Source of the DNA: Gracilibacteraceae bacterium
Lineage (GTDB): Bacteria; Bacillota; Desulfitobacteriia; Desulfitobacteriales; Syntrophobotulaceae
Reading direction: 5' to 3'
Length of the DNA: 19,659 nucleotides
Assembly (NCBI GenBank): GCA_031263945.1
Contig: JAISEW010000137.1
Coordinates: forward strand, 1-19,659
Shown in pieces: positions 14,454-19,659 of this stretch. Position numbers and translations under genes: made by a program. Numbering within the stretch: position 1 is the first letter of the stretch; each line of letters begins with the position of its first letter. The notes under the pieces are model-generated. The model did not search any database and was not told where the DNA came from. It saw only the letters and a list, made by a program, of their open reading frames with translations.

Positions 14454-14494
14454 ATATTACCGGTTTCTCGCTTTCGTCCGATAATAAATATTAT

Positions 14495-14517
14495 GTCAAC
14501 TAACATTAATTGTTGAC
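14495..14517. promoter_or_regulatory. Inverted repeat overlapping the -35: putative operator
   Basis: GTCAAC at 14495-14500 pairs with GTTGAC at 14512-14517, an 11-base spacing. The right half contains most of the -35 hexamer of the hydrolase promoter, which is where a repressor would bind. No regulator gene is adjacent in the window. Confidence 0.55.
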
Positions 14518-14541
14518 GTAGCGCTTCAAATCAGTTACAAT
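14513..14541 (+). promoter_or_regulatory. Strong sigma-A promoter for the alpha/beta hydrolase gene
   Basis: TTGACG at 14513-14518 and TACAAT at 14536-14541 are separated by exactly 17 bases, each one mismatch from consensus. Transcription would start near 14548, giving a leader of about 50 bases with TAAGGAGG at 14587-14594 before the ATG at 14601. Confidence 0.82.
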
Positions 14542-14600
14542 ATTTTCAGACAGTTCCATGTGCCGAGGCGTCTGATTGTAATTCAGTAAGGAGGATTCTC

Positions 14601-15572
14601 ATGGCGAAAAACTATTTCGAACTGGCTTTGGATCCCGAGCTCTCCGGCGTATTGACGACCCCGCCTTCTTATCTGGCCGCTTGGACCGACGAAAACGTTT
14701 CTAAAAAAACGCCGCGCGATATCACTTTCCCGCCGGCGCCTCCCACGCCGCCCGATCCGGACGTCAATTTTTACAACCGGATGATCCCCGGCCCGGCCGG
14801 CGCGCCGGAAGTGCGCGTGCGCGTCTATGAGCCCAAAGTCAAATCCGGGACGCTGCCCGGCGTACTCTATCTGCATTATGGCGGCTATTCCATCGGGACC
14901 CCGGAACATGAGGATTTGAACTGCATTCGCTATGTCAAAGAAGTCAAATGCGTGGTCGTATCGGTCGATTATCGTCTCGCGCCGGAAAACCCGGCCCCGG
15001 CTGCTTATGAGGACTGCTACGCCGCTTTGGTCTGGTTCGCCGCCCACGCGCAGGAACTCGGCGTGGACGCGGCGCGGATAGCGGTCACGGGATTCAGCGC
15101 CGGCGGCGGTCTCACCGTAGCCACCGTTCTTTTGGCGCGCGACCGCGGCGGGCCGGCTATCGCTTTTCAAATGCCGCTCGCCCCGACTATGGACGACCGC
15201 CTGCAAACAAAATCCACGGTGGACTTCACGGATAAACACGGCCTGAACTATGAGTCCTGCCGCAATATCTGGAACCAATACCTCGGCGCCGGTCACGAAA
15301 AACGGGACGATATATCCATTTACGCCGCTCCGGCCCGCTGCAAGGATTACAGCGGCCTGCCTCCCTGTTACGCTTTTGTCGGCGGTCTTGACCCTCATCG
15401 CGACGAGACGATCGCCTATATCAGCAATCTCGTCCAAGCCGGCGTCTCAGCGGGCTTTTCCCTCTTTGCCGGCGGGTTGCACGGCTTTGATCTGGAAAAT
15501 CCGGATGCGGTCATCAGCCGGCAAGCCGTTGAAACTTCCACCACGGCTCTCCGGCGGGCGCTGTATAAATGA
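14601..15572 (+). CDS. Alpha/beta hydrolase, HSL/acetyl-esterase-like family
   Basis: A 323-residue carboxyl-ester hydrolase of the hormone-sensitive-lipase-like (bacterial family IV) type. The catalytic triad can be read as S166 in GFSAGG, D264 in GGLDPHRDE and H294 in LHGF. The oxyanion-hole motif is HYGGY (92-96), where HGGGF is usual, and the nucleophile elbow has Phe in place of the common Asp (GDSAGG). VSVDYRLAPE (120-129) is a family hallmark. No signal peptide is seen, so it is probably cytoplasmic and acts on small esters; the substrate is unknown. The ATG at 14601 has an ideal ribosome site. The gene is monocistronic, with its own strong promoter and a possible operator, and it converges on a metallo-beta-lactamase-fold gene with only 11 bases between their stops. 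Confidence 0.9.
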   Translation: MAKNYFELALDPELSGVLTTPPSYLAAWTDENVSKKTPRDITFPPAPPTPPDPDVNFYNRMIPGPAGAPEVRVRVYEPKVKSGTLPGVLYLHYGGYSIGTPEHEDLNCIRYVKEVKCVVVSVDYRLAPENPAPAAYEDCYAALVWFAAHAQELGVDAARIAVTGFSAGGGLTVATVLLARDRGGPAIAFQMPLAPTMDDRLQTKSTVDFTDKHGLNYESCRNIWNQYLGAGHEKRDDISIYAAPARCKDYSGLPPCYAFVGGLDPHRDETIAYISNLVQAGVSAGFSLFAGGLHGFDLENPDAVISRQAVETSTTALRRALYK

Positions 15573-15583
15573 GCGGCGCTTCC

Positions 15584-16570
15584 CTATTTCAACCTGTAAA
15601 GCCGGCGTCCGTCTGATTCGGACATTTCCGCCAAACCGAATTCCAGGAGATAATTGATATGCGCGAGTGTTTCCCCTAAAGCGAAAACATACAGCCGTAT
15701 CTGCTCGTCGGCGTTGGTTGGGTGCATGGACCAATGCATTTTTCCAGTAATTTCCATGCCGTTCTGCCAGCCGGCGGCCAAGATCGTTTTTATTTCCTCC
15801 AGGCGTTTCGCGTGATGCGCCTGGAGTTCTTTTATCCGGGTCAGGCAATCGGTCAAAGGCTCGCGATGGGCAGGCAAAACCAGCCTGACGTCCAGCGCCG
15901 CGACCTTCTCCAGACTGCGCAGGTATTTATTGAGCGAACTCGCGGATCCCATATTATAGCAGGTAATATTAGGAGAAATATGACCTAATATATGATCGCC
16001 GGCTATCAGCACTTTGGCGTTTGGTTCATACAGGCAAATATGGCCTTCGCAATGCCCGTCCGTTTCCAGACAGCGCCATTGATAATCCCCGACTGTCAGG
16101 ACGTCCCCCTCCCGCAGTTCCTGAAACCGGCACGAGGAAAGCAATTTTTGCCGGTCGACCCGGAACTCGCGCGGGACGTGCTTAAATTGAGCGGGATCCA
16201 GATCAAAACCGTTTTCCCGCAGAAATTTCTGGCCTATAAGCGGATCGCGCATCTGCTCCCACTGGCGTATCATATCCTGGGGGATTTTGCCGCAATAGAC
16301 TTTTGTCTCGTCCGTCGCCACCCGCGGCAATAAACCGGCGTGATCGGGATGAAAATGCGTGAGCAGAATATCGAAACCGGCGTCGGCGCCGACCGCCTCT
16401 ACAGCCGAACGCAGAGCGTCCTCACAAACGTCCAGATTAAAACCCAAATCAACCAGTATATCTTTTTCTCCCGCCCGCCCGCACAGCAAATACGCGTTTA
16501 ATTCCCGCAAAGGTGTGCGCGGCAACGGTATGTGTATCATAAAGATACCCGGTACTATTTCCTGTATCAT
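15584..16570 (-). CDS. Metallo-beta-lactamase-fold hydrolase
   Basis: A 328-residue MBL-fold metal hydrolase. The dinuclear metal site is complete: HFHPDH at 72-77 (H72, H74, D76, H77), H173 in GHCEGH, D192 in AGDHIL and H235 in PAHREP. A C-terminal helical, winged-helix-like part (about 240-328) follows, as in LACTB2/glyoxalase-II-like family members. The length exceeds classical glyoxalase II (about 250). It is likely a cytoplasmic hydrolase of thioesters, phosphoesters or RNA; the substrate cannot be decided. Two ATGs start the frame; the second (16570) is better spaced from GAGGA (16575-16579 region), the first is 16573. It is transcribed in the same direction as the flagellar genes but separated from csrA by a palindromic element, and it converges with the alpha/beta hydrolase. 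Confidence 0.88.
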   Translation of the reverse strand: MIQEIVPGIFMIHIPLPRTPLRELNAYLLCGRAGEKDILVDLGFNLDVCEDALRSAVEAVGADAGFDILLTHFHPDHAGLLPRVATDETKVYCGKIPQDMIRQWEQMRDPLIGQKFLRENGFDLDPAQFKHVPREFRVDRQKLLSSCRFQELREGDVLTVGDYQWRCLETDGHCEGHICLYEPNAKVLIAGDHILGHISPNITCYNMGSASSLNKYLRSLEKVAALDVRLVLPAHREPLTDCLTRIKELQAHHAKRLEEIKTILAAGWQNGMEITGKMHWSMHPTNADEQIRLYVFALGETLAHINYLLEFGLAEMSESDGRRLYRLK

Positions 16571-16592
16571 CATATCCTCAATAAATTATACT

Positions 16593-16641
16593 CTTCTCAT
16601 TCCGGAGAAGTTGGATTCCGGGCGGGGCCCGGAATGACGGG
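16593..16641. repeat. GC-rich palindromic element (two hairpins) between csrA and the MBL gene
   Basis: ATTCCGGGC (16615-16623) and GCCCGGAAT (16627-16635) form a perfect 9-bp stem with a GGG loop, followed by GACGGG. Beside it CTTCTC (16593-16598) pairs with GAGAAG (16605-16610). On the minus strand the pair lies 12 bases beyond the csrA stop and could act as a terminator or 3' stabiliser, but no T-run follows. The outer layout (TTGGATTCC...GGAATGACGGG) resembles REP-like interspersed palindromes of other bacteria. Confidence 0.6.
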
Positions 16642-16646
16642 AAAGT

Positions 16647-16892
16647 TTAAGCAGGCGGTGAGATCTTCCGGCTGATCGCCGCGGCTAGATCCTGTAAAGT
16701 CTCCGTTTCCGCCTGTTTGCTGGCCAGCAGGTTCAATTCTCCGGCTTCATGAAGCTCCCGGCGCAAAACCACCACGTCTTTGGGCGCGTTGATCGCCAGA
16801 CGGACCCGTTCGCCTGATATTTCCGCCACGATGATCTCGATATCGCCGTTGATTATCAGAGCCTCGTTTTTCTTCCTGCCGATAACCAGCAT
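16647..16892 (-). CDS. csrA: Carbon storage regulator CsrA
   Basis: An RNA-binding dimer that blocks translation by covering GGA-containing leaders; in flagellated Bacillota its main target is the flagellin mRNA. The 81-residue protein begins with the family MLVIGRKKNEALIING form (usual MLVLTRKxGExIxIG) and contains VRLAINAPKDVVVLRREL (30-47; RLGI is usual, here RLAI), with the RNA-contacting arginine region kept. An Ala/Glu-rich tail extends beyond the core, as often seen in Gram-positive CsrA. Its ATG directly abuts the fliW stop (TAAATG), so the regulator and its antagonist are made from one message in coupled fashion. No flagellin gene follows on this side. Confidence 0.96.
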   Translation of the reverse strand: MLVIGRKKNEALIINGDIEIIVAEISGERVRLAINAPKDVVVLRRELHEAGELNLLASKQAETETLQDLAAAISRKISPPA

Positions 16893-17369
16893 TTATGTCA
16901 CTTCCCCGGAAGCAAATATCCGATATTGCATCGGATATTGCGTGTTATCCAGAATGACCTGCGCGGCGCGCCGGTTTTTAACATTGACTACTATCGGACA
17001 AAGCAGATTGGCGACTGTATTCTGGATGGGGCGCGACACCACCGCGACGACAAAATATCGCAAATCGGCCTCGTCCGCGCACTCCAGCTCTTTTTTCTCC
17101 TGCTCCGGCAAAACGGGGTCATAGCCGGGTAAAAAATAAAACGGATCCATTATCGTAAAACTCACGGCGCCCGACACGCTTTGCAGGCATTTGACCGGGC
17201 TGTCCGGAGCGGCAAAATCATAGTTGATGATCACAAACTCGCGTTCATGCTCGAAGGCAAACAAACCGTTCACAAAACGGAGGACGCTGTCCCGCCGCAC
17301 CTCAATTTCGCCGTGATCCGCCGTTTTGATCCGTAAAGCCGCGTCTTCCCCTGTTTCCCCTGCGCTCAC
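16893..17369 (-). CDS. fliW: Flagellar assembly factor FliW
   Basis: FliW binds flagellin and CsrA in turn, tying CsrA activity to flagellin export. The 158-residue protein has the family features FVNGLFAFEHEREFVI, the MDPFYFLPGY segment and the ANLLCPIVVN strand followed by QVILDNTQYP. I chose GTG 17369: it overlaps the DUF6470 stop (GTGA) and GGAG lies 8 bases upstream. The TTG at 17375 is too close to that site. The stop touches csrA's ATG with no gap. The first about 12 residues are low-complexity and outside the conserved domain. Confidence 0.95.
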   Translation of the reverse strand: MSAGETGEDAALRIKTADHGEIEVRRDSVLRFVNGLFAFEHEREFVIINYDFAAPDSPVKCLQSVSGAVSFTIMDPFYFLPGYDPVLPEQEKKELECADEADLRYFVVAVVSRPIQNTVANLLCPIVVNVKNRRAAQVILDNTQYPMQYRIFASGEVT

Positions 17370-17974
17370 GCCCAAGTCTCCACAGTCCCGCCCGGCGCCG
17401 CGCTGGGCGGCACGTACAGCGGCTCGCCCAAATATTCGATCACCACTTTGCTGTACTGCTCCACTTCAATTTCGATATCACCCGGAATAAATTGCAATTC
17501 CGGCCGGTTTTGCGTGCGCCAGTCGAAATTCAGTTTATCCATTTCGTAAGACATTGACAGTTCCGGCGGATCCCAGGAAATGTCCGGCCCGGTAGTCGGG
17601 ATAAAAGCCATTTGCATGTTCGGCAAACTGTTGTCAATGCTGCGCGCGGCCAAAGCCGGAATGGTGTTTTCCTTTATTTGGATGTCCATCAAAAAATTAC
17701 CGTCGTCCGCGATGCGGGCGACCCCTTCATAGCCGAGACGGACTCCGCGCCGCGCCGCCTCGGAAAGCGCCCGGTATACTGTTTTCAAACCGGTGCTGGC
17801 TCTGGATTCGGAACTGTCAATATGCAATTGGATCGGTTCACTTGTGATGGTAAAGCCGCCTCTGTCGCGCGTGATATCTACGCTGGCTTCCGCCTGTGAA
17901 ACCTCCAATTTCGCTCGCTGGACATTGACCGCCAATGTCACCGGTATAGTCTGTATTTTCAGCAGCGGTTGCAT
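17366..17974 (-). CDS. DUF6470 family protein (YviE-like)
   Basis: A 202-residue protein of the DUF6470/YviE family, found between flgL and fliW in flagellar operons of Bacillota. Typical parts are the N-terminal LKIQTIPVTLAVNVQRAKLE, a central predicted helix around AARRGVRLGYEGVARIADDG, and the C-terminal FIPGDIEIEVEQY, VVIEYLGEPLYVPPSA signature. The function is not established; conserved position suggests a part in flagellar assembly or CsrA/FliW control. The ATG at 17974 has a GGGGGGA site with good spacing. Its stop overlaps the fliW start by 4 bases, and flgL ends 24 bases upstream. Confidence 0.9.
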   Translation of the reverse strand: MQPLLKIQTIPVTLAVNVQRAKLEVSQAEASVDITRDRGGFTITSEPIQLHIDSSESRASTGLKTVYRALSEAARRGVRLGYEGVARIADDGNFLMDIQIKENTIPALAARSIDNSLPNMQMAFIPTTGPDISWDPPELSMSYEMDKLNFDWRTQNRPELQFIPGDIEIEVEQYSKVVIEYLGEPLYVPPSAAPGGTVETWA

Positions 17975-17998
17975 ATCAATCCCCCCTGTTTACTTTAA

Positions 17999-19009
17999 TT
18001 AACTCAGATAATCAAGCAAAGAAGGCTGCAGGATCTGCTGGCCGATAGCCAGCGCGGAACGGTAGGCAAATTCCTGCCATTTCCAGTCCGTAATCGCCTC
18101 CGCCGGATCCAAGAATTCCACATAGTTCTGTTTTTCCACTGTCGCGAGCATGCTGTCTCCTATTCGGTTAAGGGTATATTCCACAGTCTGAGACTTGGCG
18201 GCCATATTCGTCACATTGGTCAAAAAATTCTGATGCACCTCGTTGAATTTATCCAGGTAAGGCGCAAAATCGGCTTGGGTAAAAGTCGGACTCTCCAGCA
18301 GATCCGTCATCTCTTTCAGCGAGTTGTACAAATTATTTGACTTTCCTGCCCCGTCCTCGCCGTAGCCGAGAAAACGGGCCGCCGACAGGCTGACGTCAAA
18401 CCCGGAAGATGAGACACCCGGGACAATGCCATAGCCGAAATCCACCAGTATTTCCTGATCCATCAAATCCTGCATGGTGTCGGTAAACGTCGGGGGCGGC
18501 GAGGCATATTGCAACGAGGTGCTTTGCAGGGACTTGCCCTGAAACAAGATCTCATTGGTGACGGGATCAATGGTCAAAGGCGGAGTCCCGGCCTGGGTGC
18601 CGCCGAACACATACTGCCCGGTGAACGAGAGATTCATGTTCTGTACGATAGCCCTCTGGGTGGCCTTGATCTCCTCGGCCATGATCGCCCGCTCGTCCGT
18701 CCCCCAGGTCCCGTTTGCCGCGGAGACGATCCGATCCTTCACCGTATTCAGCATGCTCAGGATATCCTGCAAGGCGCTGTCCGCCGTGTCCAGGCGCCCC
18801 TGGGCGTTTTTCGCGTTTTTCTCGTAACTCTCCAGCTTGCTGTATTCCTGCCGCAACTGAAAAGCCCGTGAAGCGGCGGCCGGGTCGTCCGAGATCTTCT
18901 GGAATTTTCTTTCGGTATAAATGGACTGAGCCGTGTCATTCAAGGCCGACTGCGCCTTATTCAGGTTGATTTTATACGCTTGCCCCATCATGACCGATGT
19001 TACCCGCAT
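17999..19009 (-). CDS. flgL: Flagellar hook-associated protein 3 (FlgL)
   Basis: The second hook-filament junction protein, exported by the flagellar type III system. The 336-residue protein has the flagellin-like N-terminal coiled-coil domain: MRVTSVMM start, ISDDPAAASRAFQLRQE (39-55, matching the family SDDP motif) and the LDTADSALQDILSML helix, then a variable centre (about 110-250) and a C-terminal helical segment ending in SLLDYL. The ATG at 19009 has AAGGAGGT upstream (about 19017-19024 on the minus strand). It follows flgK by 39 bases. Slightly longer than the usual 300 because of the variable middle. Confidence 0.94.
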   Translation of the reverse strand: MRVTSVMMGQAYKINLNKAQSALNDTAQSIYTERKFQKISDDPAAASRAFQLRQEYSKLESYEKNAKNAQGRLDTADSALQDILSMLNTVKDRIVSAANGTWGTDERAIMAEEIKATQRAIVQNMNLSFTGQYVFGGTQAGTPPLTIDPVTNEILFQGKSLQSTSLQYASPPPTFTDTMQDLMDQEILVDFGYGIVPGVSSSGFDVSLSAARFLGYGEDGAGKSNNLYNSLKEMTDLLESPTFTQADFAPYLDKFNEVHQNFLTNVTNMAAKSQTVEYTLNRIGDSMLATVEKQNYVEFLDPAEAITDWKWQEFAYRSALAIGQQILQPSLLDYLS

Positions 19010-19048
19010 CAGGTTATACCTCCTTAAAAATAGTAATAACGCCTGTAT

Positions 19049-19659
19049 TTACCTGCCGACAGTGCCCAGCCTGTTGACCAGGAGATCCAGCATCTCATCC
19101 ATAGCCGTCAGAATACGGGCGGCGGCGGAATAGGCCTTCTGATACATCAGCATGTTGGCGGCCTCCTCATTCTCATCGACGCCGGACACCGACTGCCGGT
19201 AAGAATCGAGGTTTTCCACATTCAGTTTATAAGTGGCGGACAAATTGGAAACGGTGCTCTTGTCTATGCCCAGCGTGATGCCGAGATTGGGGTGAAAAGA
19301 CACTATCCCGCCTGTATAAGTCGTTACCGTAGGGCCGGAAACACTCGCGCCGTCAAAATCAATGGTTTTGTCGTTAAACAATTGGATCATGGCGAGGATT
19401 TTGTCATTTTCTTCGCCGAGCGGCGCGGAGGCCGAGGTCTTGGTCAGCGTGCCAGCGTCGGCGTACCAGGCGGAGGACACCGAGATATTGCCGGCGGTGA
19501 TCCCCGTCGTGGTGACGCCGTCATTGGTTGTAAATAAAGCCGGTGACGGCGGCGCCGGCGGCGAAGACGGATCAGTGTTGTTGATGGCGTTCAATTTGTC
19601 AGCGAACGTGGCGGCGAAAACGTCAAGCATTTTCTGGTAGTAGCGGATCCCGTAATTAT
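19049..19659 (-). CDS. flgK: Flagellar hook-associated protein 1 (FlgK), C-terminal part
   Basis: Only the last about 203 codons are inside the window; the frame stays open to position 19659. An internal Met at 19630 is not the start: reading on to the edge gives NYGIRYYQKMLDVFAATFAD, the helix that FlgK has before its variable domain. The C-terminus carries the expected helical hairpin around VSGVDENEEAANMLMYQKAY and ends LVNRLGTVGR, close to the family ending. FlgK is the first hook-filament junction protein. The variable part is rich in Ser, Thr and Ala. flgL follows at 39 bases. Confidence 0.94.
   Translation of the reverse strand, partial: NYGIRYYQKMLDVFAATFADKLNAINNTDPSSPPAPPSPALFTTNDGVTTTGITAGNISVSSAWYADAGTLTKTSASAPLGEENDKILAMIQLFNDKTIDFDGASVSGPTVTTYTGGIVSFHPNLGITLGIDKSTVSNLSATYKLNVENLDSYRQSVSGVDENEEAANMLMYQKAYSAAARILTAMDEMLDLLVNRLGTVGR

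Larger units (their letters stand above)
14378..14600. other. AT-rich intergenic island
   Basis: A 223-base stretch between mazG and the alpha/beta hydrolase that is much richer in A+T than the GC-rich genes around it. It contains a 17-bp direct repeat, an inverted repeat, a strong promoter and the hydrolase leader with its AAGGAGG site (14588-14594). No credible ORF or RNA gene is seen in it. Confidence 0.8.

Noticed and set aside
14432..14463. CGGT/ACCG inverted repeat around the second 17-bp repeat as a mazG terminator
   Set aside because: Only four base pairs around a long loop and no T-run; not a credible terminator.
14283..14516. A 77-codon plus-strand frame running out of the mazG end into the AT-rich island
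   Set aside because: It starts inside mazG in another frame, has no ribosome site and shows no protein-like composition in its AT-rich half.
16585..16590. TATAAT (minus strand) as promoter of the MBL gene
   Set aside because: It would place the transcript start almost on top of the GAGGA ribosome site, and no -35 is found at the right distance, so I did not list it as a promoter.

Overview
The window reads as chromosomal DNA of a motile, low-redundancy Bacillota bacterium (Clostridia or Negativicutes level; I cannot place it more finely from sequence alone). The evidence is the Bacillus/Clostridium-type order flgK-flgL-DUF6470(yviE)-fliW-csrA, the miaB-ymcA/ylbF neighbour pair, a LysM-G5-M23 peptidase of the kind common in spore formers, a YuiD/DUF212 protein next to ispA, strong AGGAGG-type Shine-Dalgarno sites, sigma-A-like promoters and frequent GTG/TTG starts. 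The DNA is GC-rich with strong GCG/GGC codon preference, apart from a clearly AT-rich island near 14378-14600. I see no rRNA, tRNA, CRISPR array, transposase or phage gene.

Region 1 (about 160-8117, plus strand) runs from a promoter-like site through a membrane-anchored LysM/G5/M23 peptidase, MiaB, a YlbF/YmcA protein, an orphan PilT-type ATPase, an unrecognised acidic tail-anchored protein, and a three-gene ABC exporter (one ATPase, two unlike ABC-2-type permeases). Several junctions are 4-base ATGA/TTGA overlaps, so most of this is likely one operon.

Region 2 (8138-14377, plus) starts at a good promoter and carries folD, an FchA/FTCD-like methenyl-THF cyclohydrolase, a CorA transporter, xseA, xseB, ispA, a DUF212 membrane protein and a MazG-domain protein. 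It combines folate one-carbon chemistry with the conserved xseAB-ispA housekeeping block. The FolD has unusual active-site motifs that fit a division of labour with its FchA neighbour, and MazG carries a shortened, degenerate-looking N-terminal domain.

Region 3 (14378-16646) is an accessory pocket: an AT-rich intergenic stretch with a 17-bp direct repeat and an inverted repeat lying over the -35 of a very good promoter, then an alpha/beta hydrolase, a convergent metallo-beta-lactamase-fold hydrolase on the minus strand, and a GC-rich palindromic element.

Region 4 (16647-19659, minus) is the end of a flagellar operon: flgK (cut by the window edge), flgL, DUF6470, fliW and csrA, the last three tightly coupled. 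No flagellin gene follows csrA in this window. The most interesting items are the FolD/FchA pair, the N-terminus puzzle of the M23 gene, the orphan PilT plus tail-anchored protein plus ABC exporter group, the degenerate MazG N-terminus, and the putative operator upstream of the alpha/beta hydrolase.
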